From positions 62,001 through 126,000 of the forward strand of contig OZ254088.1 in the NCBI GenBank assembly GCA_965267605.1: 64,000 bases of DNA. The letters run 5' to 3'. A program made the translations under genes and the position numbers. Under the pieces are notes generated by a model. That model was not told where the DNA came from. It was given only the letters and a program-made list of their open reading frames with translations, and made no database searches. This DNA is from G965267605 sp965267605 (GTDB lineage Bacteria > Bacteroidota > Bacteroidia > Flavobacteriales_E > Vicingaceae). This document shows positions 50,068 to 59,514 of this stretch, one piece after another. The stretch's first letter is position 1. Every line of letters begins with the position of its first letter.

Positions 50068-51401
50068 GCGATTCAAGACACATATACTTTGTAGGCATCG
50101 GAGGGATCGGAATGAGTGCCCTTGCAAGGTATTTTAATGCCAGCGGGATCGAGGTCAGCGGTTATGATCGCACCAGAACCCCGCTTACAGAAGAACTGGA
50201 AGCCAATGGTATCCATGTAGTCTATGAGGAAGACCCTGACAATCTTCCAAATGATATTACTGAGGTAATCTACACACCTGCAATGCCGGAGACCAGTCCG
50301 CTGATGAGACACTTCCGCGAATCTGGTTTGCCCATTTCGAAACGCGCAGAAGCGTTGGGAGAGCTTTCCAGACAATACCCTACAATAGCGGTAGCTGGAA
50401 CCCATGGAAAAACCACAACATCTTGCATCATTGCCCGCTTGCTCTCCGAAGCTGGTAAGGAAATGTTGGCGCTGCTAGGAGGATTATCGCTTGATTTCAA
50501 CGCGAACTACTATCTAAAAGGAGAGCCCGAATGGATGGTAACCGAAGCGGATGAATACGACCGTTCGTTTCTACAGTTAAATCCGAAGATTGGGGTTATT
50601 ACTTCCATCGAGCCAGATCACCTTGAGATCTACGGTAGTGAAGAAAAGATTATTGAAAGCTTCAGGCAATTTGCTGCCAATATTGATCCTAATGGTTGGT
50701 TGGTCTGCCATCACTCTGTAGTTGAGAAAATGCGTGGTCACCACCCCAATATCCTCATCTATGGATTCAAGGATGCACCCAACTATGTTTCAGAATGGTC
50801 TAAACTGGACGGATGGGTTTACTTCAACGCCACAGTAAGGGATGTGATTCATACGGAGTTGAAGTTCAGGTTCCCGGGAATGTATAACATGGAGAATGCA
50901 CTGGCAGCAATTGTAGTTGCGCAGTTGGCAGGTGTAGGGCCGCATCACATTTCTTCTGGAATTTCAGAGTTCAAGGGAATCTACAGAAGGTTTGAATACC
51001 TATCGGAAGACCCCATCATCATCGATGATTATGCACATCATCCCTCGGAGATCAAAGCATTTATTTCCGCTGTACGCGAGATGTTCCCAGACAATAGAAT
51101 CTTGGGTGTATTTCAACCACACCTGTATTCCAGAACCAAAGATCAGGCAGATGGTTTTGCAGAGGCGCTTAGCGAGCTTGATCAGGTCGTATTGCTGCCG
51201 ATTTATCCTGCGAGGGAAGAACCAATCGAAGGCATTACGTCCAGATGGTTGTTGGAAAAGATTGACAACCGGGCAAAGGCTGTGGTGCCGAAGGAAATGG
51301 CAATTGAGTATATCCAGAACCAAGAATTTGACGTGCTCCTAACCATGGGAGCGGGAGATATTGATCAACTGCGCGAGCCGTTAAAACAACTTGAACTATG
51401 A
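50064..51401 (+). CDS. murC: UDP-MurNAc:L-alanine ligase
   Basis: 445 residues from GTG 50064, overlapping the murG stop as GTGA. FVGIGGIGMSALARYFNASG, P-loop VAGTHGKTTTSCIIA, TEADEYDRSFLQLNP, SIEPDHLEIYGSEE, RRFEYLSEDPIIIDDYAHHP (central His) and VFQPHLYSRTKD are diagnostic of MurC. It is the first cytoplasmic ligase of peptidoglycan synthesis, placed late in the cluster as usual. It overlaps ftsQ by ATGA. Confidence 0.96.
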   Translation: MSDSRHIYFVGIGGIGMSALARYFNASGIEVSGYDRTRTPLTEELEANGIHVVYEEDPDNLPNDITEVIYTPAMPETSPLMRHFRESGLPISKRAEALGELSRQYPTIAVAGTHGKTTTSCIIARLLSEAGKEMLALLGGLSLDFNANYYLKGEPEWMVTEADEYDRSFLQLNPKIGVITSIEPDHLEIYGSEEKIIESFRQFAANIDPNGWLVCHHSVVEKMRGHHPNILIYGFKDAPNYVSEWSKLDGWVYFNATVRDVIHTELKFRFPGMYNMENALAAIVVAQLAGVGPHHISSGISEFKGIYRRFEYLSEDPIIIDDYAHHPSEIKAFISAVREMFPDNRILGVFQPHLYSRTKDQADGFAEALSELDQVVLLPIYPAREEPIEGITSRWLLEKIDNRAKAVVPKEMAIEYIQNQEFDVLLTMGAGDIDQLREPLKQLEL

Positions 51402-52189
51402 GTAAGAAAACGGTCTTCATTATTCTGGGTTGGGTGTTGGCTATAACCGGTCTTGCAACCCTAATGAGCTTTTCTCTGTCAGAATCTAACGGTAATCCAT
51501 TGGCCGAATCAGATATTAAGGTAGTAATTCACCGTACGGCTGAACATCAGTTCTTGAACAAGTCTGATTTCATTGAATTAGCGTTAAGCAACAGCAATGA
51601 TGATGGTCGTATACGTGCTTCCGTTCTTGAGCGCGCGATCAACAACCATCCATTTGTAAAAACCTCCGAAGTATACCAAACCATTCGCGGACAACTGGTG
51701 CTGGAAATCTGGGAGCGCAGGCCATTGGTAAGAATTATGGGGGCGGCTGACTCTTATTACCTCGATGAAGATGGATTCATGATGCCAACCTGTAACAGTT
51801 ATTCCGCGCACGTGTTTGTAGTTACTGGTAATGTGAATGAGCGGTATTCAACTTTCTATGATGTAGACTTCAGTAACCCTCAGTTACCTGATTCTGTGAC
51901 CGAGAAATTGGTGATGGATGATGTCTTTAAACTGGCTTGTTACCTAGATAAACACGACTTCTGGAGAGCTCAGATTGAACAAGTTGATGTTGATAAAGAA
52001 AATGACCTCACATTGATTCCGCGCATCGGAAACCATAGAATTGTACTTGGCCAAGTAGATGCTTTAGGAGACAAGTTTGCCAAGCTTCGCCTGTTTTACG
52101 AAGAAGGGCTTAGCAAAACGGGTTGGAATGAATATGAGGTAGTTAACCTGAAGTACAAAGGCCAGGTAGTTTGCACAAAAAGACAATAG
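51398..52189 (+). CDS. ftsQ: Cell division protein FtsQ
   Basis: 263 residues. Short cytoplasmic N-terminus, one TM helix (IILGWVLAITGLATLMSF), then a POTRA-like region (SDIKVVIHRTAEHQFLNKSDF, RASVLERAINNHPFVKTSEVY, LVLEIWERRPLVRIM) and the FtsQ beta domain (GNHRIVLGQVDALGDKFAKL). It links early and late divisome proteins. Position between murC and ftsA confirms it. The next gene starts on the base after its stop. Confidence 0.93.
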   Translation: MSKKTVFIILGWVLAITGLATLMSFSLSESNGNPLAESDIKVVIHRTAEHQFLNKSDFIELALSNSNDDGRIRASVLERAINNHPFVKTSEVYQTIRGQLVLEIWERRPLVRIMGAADSYYLDEDGFMMPTCNSYSAHVFVVTGNVNERYSTFYDVDFSNPQLPDSVTEKLVMDDVFKLACYLDKHDFWRAQIEQVDVDKENDLTLIPRIGNHRIVLGQVDALGDKFAKLRLFYEEGLSKTGWNEYEVVNLKYKGQVVCTKRQ

Positions 52190-53467
52190 ATGAGCGCATC
52201 AAATGACATCGTAGTAGGACTGGACATCGGAACCACTAAGATCGTTGCGATCGTAGGTCGCAAGAATGAATTTGGAAAACTTGAGATTCTGGGCATGGGA
52301 CGCTCCGAATCCGTTGGCGTTACCAGAGGTGTGGTGTCTAACATCGAAAAGACAGTGCAATCTATTAAGGCGGCTGTTGCCATGGCCGAAGAAGAATCCG
52401 GAGTGGATATCAAGGTTGTGAACGTAGGAATTGCTGGTCAGCATATTCGCAGTCTGCAGCACAGAGCGGTTAAGATCAGAAGCGACCTTGAGCAAGAGAT
52501 CGCACAGGGAGATATTGACGAGATGGTGGGTGAGATGTACAAGTTGATGATGCTTCCAGGTGAAGAGATCATCCATGTTATCCCGCAAGAGTATATCGTA
52601 GATAATGAGCAAGGCATTAAGGATCCTATTGGTATGGCCGGTGTCCGACTAGAGGCGAACTGCCACATCATTACAGGACAAATTGCTGCCGCGAAGAATA
52701 TTTACAAGTGTGTACACAAATCAGACATTGAAGTTTCTGATATCATTCTTGAACCATTGGCTTCATCGGATTCCGTTCTTAGTGAAGAAGAAAAGGAAGC
52801 GGGAGTTGTATTGGTAGATATCGGAGGCGGTACAACGGATGTAGCCATCTTCCAGGATGGGATCATTCGTCACACTGCTGTAATTCCATTTGGTGGTAAC
52901 GTAATCACAGAAGACATTAAGCAAGGATGTAGCATCATTAAGAACCAGGCGGAACTGCTTAAAGTGAAATTTGGATCTGCACTCGCGAGTGAAAGCCTTG
53001 AGAATGAGATTGTATCCATTCCCGGACTTCGGGGAAGAGACCCAAAGGAAATATCAATCAAGAATCTGGCACACATTATCCAAGCCAGAATGGAGGAGAT
53101 CATCGAACATATCTACTACGAGATCAAGAACTCTGGATATGAGAAGAAATTGATTGCAGGAATCGTAATCACAGGTGGTGGTGGTCAGCTAAGACACATC
53201 ACTCAATTGTTTGAATACATGACGGGTATGGATACCAGGGTTGGATATCCAACCGAACATTTGGCAAGCGGTAATCCACAACAAATAACAAGCCCAATGT
53301 ATTCTACCGGTGTTGGTTTGGTACTGAAAGGATTTGAGAAAATCCAGCGGCAGCAAGCTTCGGAGCGACAAGCAACCATTCGAACACACTCTAAAAAACA
53401 GAAAGGAAACTTCTTCGATAAGATGCTTACCATGGGTAAGAATTTCTTTGAGGAGGATGAACTATAA
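52190..53467 (+). CDS. ftsA: Cell division actin-like protein FtsA
   Basis: 425 residues. Actin-fold phosphate loops VGLDIGTTKIVAIVG and VVLVDIGGGTTDVAIF, the SHS2 (1C) domain region around GIAGQHIRSLQHRAVKI and EEIIHVIPQEYIVDNEQGIKDP, and adenosine motif IVITGGGGQLRHITQLFE. The C-terminus NFFDKMLTMGKNFFEEDEL is an amphipathic membrane-targeting helix. It tethers FtsZ to the membrane. It is 14 nt before ftsZ. Confidence 0.96.
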   Translation: MSASNDIVVGLDIGTTKIVAIVGRKNEFGKLEILGMGRSESVGVTRGVVSNIEKTVQSIKAAVAMAEEESGVDIKVVNVGIAGQHIRSLQHRAVKIRSDLEQEIAQGDIDEMVGEMYKLMMLPGEEIIHVIPQEYIVDNEQGIKDPIGMAGVRLEANCHIITGQIAAAKNIYKCVHKSDIEVSDIILEPLASSDSVLSEEEKEAGVVLVDIGGGTTDVAIFQDGIIRHTAVIPFGGNVITEDIKQGCSIIKNQAELLKVKFGSALASESLENEIVSIPGLRGRDPKEISIKNLAHIIQARMEEIIEHIYYEIKNSGYEKKLIAGIVITGGGGQLRHITQLFEYMTGMDTRVGYPTEHLASGNPQQITSPMYSTGVGLVLKGFEKIQRQQASERQATIRTHSKKQKGNFFDKMLTMGKNFFEEDEL

Positions 53468-53481
53468 CCAAAACGAGGCTT

Positions 53482-55137
53482 ATGAAATTCGATTTGCCTA
53501 AAGATCAATCATCAATTATTAAGGTCATCGGTGTAGGTGGTGGCGGTAGCAATGCTGTTAACCACATGTACAACCAGGGAATCCGTGGTGTGGATTTCGT
53601 GATCTGTAACACTGACAGACAAGCGTTGGACCAAAGTCCGGTACCGATCAAACTTCAGCTGGGTACAACCCTTACGGAAGGCAATGGAGCTGGTTCCAAT
53701 CCTGATGTTGGAAAACACTCTGCTGTTGAGAACATTGATGACGTAAAAGAAATTCTTGCAAAGAATACCAAGATGGTGTTCATCACGGCAGGAATGGGTG
53801 GTGGTACGGGTACTGGTGCAGCACCTGTGATCGCTCAGGCAGCGCGCGAACTTGGAGTGCTGACAGTTGGAATTGTTACTATTCCATTTGCGTTTGAAGG
53901 TCGAAGAAGGCAGGAACAGGCCAATCAAGGTTTGGCTGAAATGCGTGATGCAGTGGATACGCTGCTTGTGATTTGCAACGATAGATTGAGGGAGATGTAT
54001 GGCAACTTGAAGCTAAACGAAGCGTTTGCGAAAGCAGATGACGTTCTGACTGTTGCAGCAAAGGGTATCGCTGAGATCATTACTGTTACTGGCTACATCA
54101 ACGTGGATTTCATGGATGTGAGAACGGTGATGGAGAATGGTGGTACAGCCATCATGGGTTCTGCAATAGCTGAAGGAGAGCACAGAGCAATCAAAGCGGT
54201 AAGTCAGGCGCTGGCTTCACCACTGCTGAATGACAATGACATTACTGGTGCGAACTATATCCTGCTCAACATTACCTCTGGTGTAGATGAGATAGAGATG
54301 GATGAGATCACCGAGATCACAGATTACATCCAGAACGAAGCGGGCAATACTGCAGATATTATTTGGGGTAATGGCGTGGATGAATCATTGGGAGAGCAGA
54401 TCCAGGTAACTGTTATTGCAACAGGATTTGGTAAGCGTGAGCCATATCAGGCAGGAACAACACCAGCCAAGGAAGTGGCACCAAAGAAAGTGGTGCGATC
54501 ACTGGAAGAAGAAGTACCAACCGAAATGACTCAGGAGTTGGAACAGCCGGTAGAGCAGGCCCCGGTGACAGAAGAACCTGAGTTAAAAGCGGAAGAACCA
54601 ACATTGAAGACGGAGGTACCGGAAGAGCCGGCTGAGGAGCCAAAGCAGGTATCCTTCGAGTTTGACGTTAGGAAATACACCCGTGAGCAGCAAACACCCG
54701 AGCCTCCGCAGGCAGAGGAAGTGGTAGAACAACCTGAGGGTGCTGACGATGGTGTGAAGAAATACGACCTGTATGATGATCAGGTTTCTGAGCAGCAGCC
54801 AGTGGAAGAGACTACCCCGGAGATTACAGATAATGCCACTGAAACTGTTGAGAATGAAGTGCAGGATACGGAGCAGTTGGATCAGGACGAGCAATTGAAA
54901 CGCTCTCAGGAGCGTATGAAAAAGCTTAAGAGCATCAGCTTTAAGATGAAGACACCATCTGGTATCAAAGATCTTGAAGATGAGCCAGCTTACCTGAGGA
55001 AAGATGTAACACTTGATGATGTGCCTCATTCGTCAGAATCCAGCGTTTCTCGCTACACTTTGTCTAACGATGACGAGAACGAGAACAAAGCACAGCTAAA
55101 GGACAACAACTCATTCCTACACGATAACGTGGACTAA
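53482..55137 (+). CDS. ftsZ: Cell division GTPase FtsZ
   Basis: 551 residues. The tubulin-like core (1-320) has GVGGGGSNAVNHMYNQGI, the GTP loop ITAGMGGGTGTGAAPVIAQAA, NDRLREMYG and NGGTAIMGSAIAEGEHRA. From about residue 330 to 480 there is a long acidic Glu/Pro/Gln-rich linker, then MKTPSGIKDLEDEPAYLRKDVTLDD, the conserved tail segment of Bacteroidota FtsZ (around PAYLRK), and a further ~30 residues. It forms the Z ring. It shares one base with the yqeY homologue. Confidence 0.97.
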   Translation: MKFDLPKDQSSIIKVIGVGGGGSNAVNHMYNQGIRGVDFVICNTDRQALDQSPVPIKLQLGTTLTEGNGAGSNPDVGKHSAVENIDDVKEILAKNTKMVFITAGMGGGTGTGAAPVIAQAARELGVLTVGIVTIPFAFEGRRRQEQANQGLAEMRDAVDTLLVICNDRLREMYGNLKLNEAFAKADDVLTVAAKGIAEIITVTGYINVDFMDVRTVMENGGTAIMGSAIAEGEHRAIKAVSQALASPLLNDNDITGANYILLNITSGVDEIEMDEITEITDYIQNEAGNTADIIWGNGVDESLGEQIQVTVIATGFGKREPYQAGTTPAKEVAPKKVVRSLEEEVPTEMTQELEQPVEQAPVTEEPELKAEEPTLKTEVPEEPAEEPKQVSFEFDVRKYTREQQTPEPPQAEEVVEQPEGADDGVKKYDLYDDQVSEQQPVEETTPEITDNATETVENEVQDTEQLDQDEQLKRSQERMKKLKSISFKMKTPSGIKDLEDEPAYLRKDVTLDDVPHSSESSVSRYTLSNDDENENKAQLKDNNSFLHDNVD

Positions 55138-55583
55138 TGGCGCTCGCTGACGAGATCAACGATAAGATAAAGGATGCCATGAAAGCGCGCGACCAGGATC
55201 GCCTGGCTGCTTTGCGTGCAATAAAATCCGCTTTGCTACTGGCCGCTACCGAGAAGGGTGGAGGTGAAGTAGACGAGCAGGCGGAACAAAAGATCCTTGC
55301 AAAACTTGCCAAGCAAAGGAAAGAGTCTGCTAAGATCTACCATGAGCAGGGTAGGCCAGAACTGGCAGAAGAAGAGGAAACGCAATTGGCCGTTATCGAA
55401 GAGTTTCTCCCCGAACAAATGGGGGAAGATGAGGTGAAGGCCAAGTTGCAGGAGATCATTTCAAACGTTGGTGCCGAAGGCCCTTCAGACATGGGTAAGG
55501 TTATGGGAGCAGCAATGAAGGAGCTGGGTGGGTCAGCAGATGGAGGAACGATATCCAGACTGGTTAAAGAACTATTGGGTTGA
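55137..55583 (+). CDS. GatB/YqeY-domain protein
   Basis: 148 residues. LADEINDKIKDAMKARDQDRLAALRAIKSALL near the N-terminus, KQRKESAKIYHEQGRPELAEEEETQLAVIEEFLPEQMGEDE (in parts) and the C-terminal DMGKVMGAAMKELGGSADGGTISRLVKELLG match YqeY, which resembles the tail domain of GatB and may bind tRNA. It is conserved at the end of the dcw cluster in Bacteroidota and ends just before a bidirectional terminator. Confidence 0.9.
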   Translation: MALADEINDKIKDAMKARDQDRLAALRAIKSALLLAATEKGGGEVDEQAEQKILAKLAKQRKESAKIYHEQGRPELAEEEETQLAVIEEFLPEQMGEDEVKAKLQEIISNVGAEGPSDMGKVMGAAMKELGGSADGGTISRLVKELLG

Positions 55584-55603
55584 TTTATAGAGTGTGTCTA
55601 TAA

Positions 55604-55630
55604 AAAAGGGCGGCCATTGGCCGCCCTTTT
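55604..55630. terminator. Bidirectional terminator between yqeY and groEL
   Basis: AAAAGGGCGGCC / ATT / GGCCGCCCTTTT is a perfect 12-bp stem with A and T runs on both sides. It lies 20 nt after the yqeY stop and 20 nt before the groEL stop on the opposite strand, so it can end both converging transcripts. Confidence 0.93.
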
Positions 55631-55649
55631 ACTTATCTGGATTTTGATC

Positions 55650-57287
55650 TTACATCATTCCTGGCATGCCGCCACCTCCCATTGGAGGGTGTGCATGGCC
55701 ATGATCCTCTTCCGGCTGATCCGCTACCACACATTCCGTAGTAAGTAGCATACCACCAATAGAGGCCGCATTCTCAAGTGCAACACGTGCAACTTTGGTC
55801 GGGTCGATGACGCCAGCTTCGAATAGGTTCTCGAACTCTTCAGTCCTCGCATTGTAACCGTAATCATCAGCTCCTTCTTTTACCTTCTGTACGATCACAG
55901 AACCTTCGCCACCAGCATTTGCAACAATCTGACGAAGTGGTTCCTCAATCGCTCTTTTAACGATTGCAACACCTGTTCTTTCGTCATCATTGTCTGCGTC
56001 AACACCATCCAGTGCAGTAAGCGCCCTTACATAGGCTACGCCACCACCTGGAATGATACCTTCTTCAACAGCTGCCTTAGTAGCCGAAAGCGCATCATCT
56101 ACGCGGTCTTTCTTTTCCTTCATCTCAACTTCAGTAGGCGCGCCAACGTAAAGTACAGCAACACCACCAGAAAGCTTCGCTAAACGCTCTTGAAGCTTCT
56201 CTCTGTCATAATCTGATGTAGTGCTCTCGATCTGTGCTTTGATCTGGTTAACACGTGCAAGGATATCTTCTGAGCTTCCTGCACCATTCACCACAGTTGT
56301 GTTGTCCTTGTCGATCGTGATCTTTTCAGCAGTACCCAACATGTTGATGTCAGTGCTTTCCAATTTGAATCCACGCTCTTCGGAAACAACCGTTCCGCCC
56401 GTTAGGATAGCGATGTCCTCCAACATTGCTTTTCTTCTGTCACCAAAACCAGGAGCTTTAACAGCCGCCACTTTAAGTGCACCTCTGATTTTGTTTACCA
56501 CAAGTGTAGCAAGAGCTTCACCATCGATGTCTTCAGCGATGATCAAAAGCGGCTTACCAGACTGCGCAGTCTTCTCAAGGATTGGAAGAAGATCCTTCAT
56601 TGTAGAGATCTTCTTGTCGTGAATAAGGATATACGGAGCTTCAAGCTCAGTTTCCATTTTCTCTGCATTCGTAACGAAATAAGGAGAAAGATATCCTCTG
56701 TCGAACTGCATACCCTCTACGATTTCAACGTGCGTCTCGGTTCCTTTTGCCTCTTCAACAGTAATAACGCCTTCCTGCTTCACTTTATCCATCGCTTCAG
56801 CAATAAGCTTACCGATGTTATTGTCGTTGTTCGCGGAAATGGTTGCTACCTGCTCAATCTTAGTGCTGTCTGCACCAACGGTCTGAGACATGTTCTTAAG
56901 CTCAGCTACGACCGCTTCTACAGCTTTATCGATACCTCTTTTCAAATCCATAGGATTTGCTCCTGCTGCAACATTCTTCAAACCGGAAGTAATGATTGCC
57001 TGAGCAAGGATCGTAGCAGTAGTAGTTCCATCACCTGCATCGTCAGCAGTTTTCGAAGCCACTTCTTTCAGCATTTGAGCCCCCATGTTCTCAACGGCAT
57101 CCTCAAGCTCAATCTCTTTAGCCACAGATACACCATCCTTTGTTACATGAGGTGCACCAAATTTCTTATCGAGGATTACATTGCGACCTTTCGGTCCAAG
57201 TGTAACCTTAACAGCATTTGCCAAAGTGTCCGCCCCTTTCTTTAGCGAGTCTCTGGCTTCTAACTCAAAAGTTATATCCTTTGCCAT
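55650..57287 (-). CDS. groEL: Chaperonin GroEL
   Basis: 545 residues. Start AKDITFELEARDSLKKGADTL, ATP site VTLGPKGRNVILDKKFGAP and AGDGTTTATILAQ, PGFGDRRKAMLEDIAILTGG, and the GGM-type tail ending MGGGGMPGMM. It forms the 14-mer folding chamber with GroES, which is encoded 29 nt upstream in the same operon. The length is normal for the family. Confidence 0.98.
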   Translation of the reverse strand: MAKDITFELEARDSLKKGADTLANAVKVTLGPKGRNVILDKKFGAPHVTKDGVSVAKEIELEDAVENMGAQMLKEVASKTADDAGDGTTTATILAQAIITSGLKNVAAGANPMDLKRGIDKAVEAVVAELKNMSQTVGADSTKIEQVATISANNDNNIGKLIAEAMDKVKQEGVITVEEAKGTETHVEIVEGMQFDRGYLSPYFVTNAEKMETELEAPYILIHDKKISTMKDLLPILEKTAQSGKPLLIIAEDIDGEALATLVVNKIRGALKVAAVKAPGFGDRRKAMLEDIAILTGGTVVSEERGFKLESTDINMLGTAEKITIDKDNTTVVNGAGSSEDILARVNQIKAQIESTTSDYDREKLQERLAKLSGGVAVLYVGAPTEVEMKEKKDRVDDALSATKAAVEEGIIPGGGVAYVRALTALDGVDADNDDERTGVAIVKRAIEEPLRQIVANAGGEGSVIVQKVKEGADDYGYNARTEEFENLFEAGVIDPTKVARVALENAASIGGMLLTTECVVADQPEEDHGHAHPPMGGGGMPGMM

Positions 57288-57316
57288 TTTCTTGTCTTTT
57301 TAAATCGTTCTATCAG

Positions 57317-57592
57317 TTAAACAACAGCATAGATGTCAGATTCTCTCATGATGAGCAGATCTTTACCATCAATGTTAATTTCAGTTCCTGAGTACTTTCC
57401 ATAAAGTACTTCATCACCTTCCTTTACAGTCATTGGCTCATCTGGTTTACCAGAACCAACAGCAACCACTTTACCCTTTTGAGGCTTCTCTTTAGCTGTA
57501 TCTGGAATGATGATTCCTCCGGCAGTTGTTTCTTCTGCTTCTGAAGGCTCAACGATCACTCTGTCAGCCAGCGGTTTAATGTTAAGAGACAT
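57317..57592 (-). CDS. groES: Co-chaperonin GroES
   Basis: 91 residues. KPLADRVIVEPSEAEETTAGGIIIPDTAKEKP (the mobile loop is TTAGGIIIPD), GKVVAVGSGKPDE, VKEGDEVLYGKYSGTEINIDGKDLLIMRESDI (in parts). It caps GroEL. No CIRCE element (TTAGCACTC-N9-GAGTGCTAA) precedes it; instead a GTCAC-N5-GTGAC dyad lies 46-60 nt upstream. Confidence 0.97.
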   Translation of the reverse strand: MSLNIKPLADRVIVEPSEAEETTAGGIIIPDTAKEKPQKGKVVAVGSGKPDEPMTVKEGDEVLYGKYSGTEINIDGKDLLIMRESDIYAVV

Positions 57593-57637
57593 CTTATATC
57601 TATTTATAGGTTAATATTTCGTTTCATCCACTTTGTG

Positions 57638-57652
57638 GTCACATTTCGTGAC
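57638..57652. promoter_or_regulatory. GTCAC-N5-GTGAC dyad upstream of groES
   Basis: GTCAC-ATTTC-GTGAC, centred 53 nt before the groES start, in an otherwise featureless 159-nt gap between groES and the end of secG. It is palindromic and is not CIRCE. It is a candidate operator or activator site for heat-shock control; RNA folding is also possible but weak. Confidence 0.35.
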
Positions 57653-57751
57653 AATGGCGCATCCAGCTAAAACCGGACACAATTACATTGGAAAGAAGAT
57701 TTGGAGTGTAGCAGGGCTCATATTCACCGTCAGCATGACAGCACATTTTTG

Positions 57752-58165
57752 CTAGTTACCTGGAGGTGTCCCGCCACCAGCTGGAGGAGCACCACCACCC
57801 GCAGGAGGAGCTCCCGCACCGCCCGGAGGTACACCACCACCGCCACCGGTTGGCATAGGCTGTGCATTCACGGGAGGACTGAATGCCTGATTGTTGGCTT
57901 CGTCCATTAGTTCGGTTGTATTGTCGTCTACCACTTCTTCCGCACCAGCATTGATAAGTGATGCAGACACGATGCTTAGAACAACAAGGGCAATACCCAG
58001 TGTCCACGTAGCTTTTTCAAGGAAATCAGCAGTTCTTCTAACACCACCAATCTGATTGGCAGAAGAGAAGTTACTTGCAAGTCCACCCTTAGGGTTTTGA
58101 ACCAGGATAACCAACATGAGCAAGACACATGCGATTACCACCAATACCATTACCAATGTTCCCAT
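57752..58165 (-). CDS. secG: Preprotein translocase subunit SecG
   Basis: 137 residues. Two TM helices (LVMVLVVIACVLLMLVILVQ and TWTLGIALVVLSIVSASLI) with the SecG loop QNPKGGLASNFSSANQIGGVRRTADFLEKAT between them. A proline/glycine tail (PPAGGGAPPAGGGTPPGN) is added in Bacteroidota. It is an accessory subunit of the SecYEG channel. It is the last gene of the miaB-rpoN activator-lptE unit. Confidence 0.93.
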   Translation of the reverse strand: MGTLVMVLVVIACVLLMLVILVQNPKGGLASNFSSANQIGGVRRTADFLEKATWTLGIALVVLSIVSASLINAGAEEVVDDNTTELMDEANNQAFSPPVNAQPMPTGGGGGVPPGGAGAPPAGGGAPPAGGGTPPGN

Positions 58166-58177
58166 CCTCTAAGTCTT

Positions 58178-59011
58178 TTATTTCCTGTCCTTCAGGGTTT
58201 TAATTTGGGTTGCAAAGTAAGCGCTTTTTGAGGGAAATCGCAAAGCGAGTACTTCATAGGCCCAAATAGCTTTATCTATATGATTTTGAGCCACATAAAT
58301 CTTGGCCAATGTTTCTGTTACAATCTCTTCACTCTCCTCAATGCTTTGCTTTGCCATTTTGGAAGGTGAGTAGAATGATGAAGCTCCTTCCACTGATGGA
58401 GATTGCTCCGGTTGTGTTTCAACAACTTCGGTTGGATTTTGTTCAGCAGGATAATCTTCATATTCCTTCAGCCAATCATTGAAGGACAGCTTATCTGGAG
58501 TAGGTGCAGCTTGTTCCTCTACGGTGATGCGGATATCCTCAACCGGATCCTCCAGTTCTTCAGTCGATAAGAACTCATTTGCCATCGCAGCAGCCTGATA
58601 GTTCTGCTCCAATGTGGCCAGGTCTTCTTCAGCCTTGTAATCTACCTCAATAGGCTCGTGCGTGGGTTCTTCCTGCACCTGATCAACTGTTTCAGGTGTA
58701 GGGTCAGCCACAGGTAAAGGATCCTCCTTGACAACAACCTTTTCTTCCTGCATTTTGACATCTTCAACGGGTGCCGGAATGGAAATCAAGTCATACAGCA
58801 AATCCCTGTTGTTGGTATGAATGGCCGTTAAGGATAATTGCTGCTCAAACCTGGCGTCACCCGCATTCTTAAGACATTTCGCGTACAGGATATGTCCGGT
58901 TTGGAAGTAAGGGTACTGGTCTACCAGATTGGCCAGGGAATCTAACTGTTCTGCTGTCAGTTTCTCAGGTGCCTTAACGGCTTCATCCAGTATTTGAACT
59001 TCATCTACCAA
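58178..59011 (-). CDS. Conserved Bacteroidota protein, TPR-like
   Basis: 277 residues. The N-terminus is helical (TAEQLDSLANLVDQYPYFQTGHILYAKCLKNAGD) and resembles a tetratricopeptide pair. The middle is long, acidic and low complexity (VDYKAEEDLATLEQ, VVETQPEQSPS), and the C-terminus has another helical pair, AKIYVAQNHIDKAIWAYEVLALRFPSKSAYFATQIKTL (in pieces), which looks like a TPR. No signal peptide is present. Its place between lptE and secG is typical in this phylum. The function is unknown. Confidence 0.7.
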   Translation of the reverse strand: MVDEVQILDEAVKAPEKLTAEQLDSLANLVDQYPYFQTGHILYAKCLKNAGDARFEQQLSLTAIHTNNRDLLYDLISIPAPVEDVKMQEEKVVVKEDPLPVADPTPETVDQVQEEPTHEPIEVDYKAEEDLATLEQNYQAAAMANEFLSTEELEDPVEDIRITVEEQAAPTPDKLSFNDWLKEYEDYPAEQNPTEVVETQPEQSPSVEGASSFYSPSKMAKQSIEESEEIVTETLAKIYVAQNHIDKAIWAYEVLALRFPSKSAYFATQIKTLKDRK

Positions 59012-59514
59012 TTGCTGAGCGCCTTGTTAAAAATATCTTGAGTGAGCTGACTGTTGACTTCTTCTATGAGTGATTCTTCCACCTGTGCAAAGTCCTGACT
59101 ACTATCGTAATCGGTAAACCTGGTAAAGACCTGCTCAAAGTCATCGTCTGGTTTTTTGGTGTTAGTGAACTTCACCTTTACACTAATGGTTAGCCTGTTC
59201 AGGGCAGCTGTCTCGTTGCCTTGAATCGCAACCGGTTTTGTATTGTAATCTGTAATAGAACCTTCAAACATGAGGTCGCCATTTTTGCCCACTAAAGCCA
59301 GGTTGGTCTGGGAGATCATGATATCTCTTAGGTCTTCAGTAAAAGTCTGACTCAATGTAGGGGAGGCTAAGGGTGCGTAATTCTGGAAGAACGAAACAGT
59401 AACTGTTTTGCACTCAGCACACACGTTGGCGCCAGTAAATGAATAGATACCACAGCCTTGGTTAACGGTAAGCAAAGTGGTAAAAAGCAATATGCCAACT
59501 ATTCTTCTGATCAT
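59005..59514 (-). CDS. lptE: LptE-like LPS assembly lipoprotein
   Basis: 169 residues. Lipobox VNQGC (Cys21), followed by GIYSFTGANVCAECKTVTVSFF and FTEDLRDIMISQTNLALVGKNGDLMFEGSITDY, then a helix ending IFNKALSNW. The LptE fold fits in length and pattern (Gly-Tyr-Ser-Phe after the Cys, SLxxE-like helix). LptE plugs the LptD barrel that inserts lipopolysaccharide. It overlaps the sigma-54 activator gene by 4 nt and the next gene by 7 nt. Confidence 0.88.
   Translation of the reverse strand: MIRRIVGILLFTTLLTVNQGCGIYSFTGANVCAECKTVTVSFFQNYAPLASPTLSQTFTEDLRDIMISQTNLALVGKNGDLMFEGSITDYNTKPVAIQGNETAALNRLTISVKVKFTNTKKPDDDFEQVFTRFTDYDSSQDFAQVEESLIEEVNSQLTQDIFNKALSNW

Noticed and set aside
55650..57287. 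Long frames on the plus strand opposite groEL
   Set aside because: They are shadows of the strongly biased groEL coding sequence and resemble no protein family.
57593..57751. CIRCE element for HrcA control of groESL
   Set aside because: No TTAGCACTC-N9-GAGTGCTAA or close variant is present on either strand.
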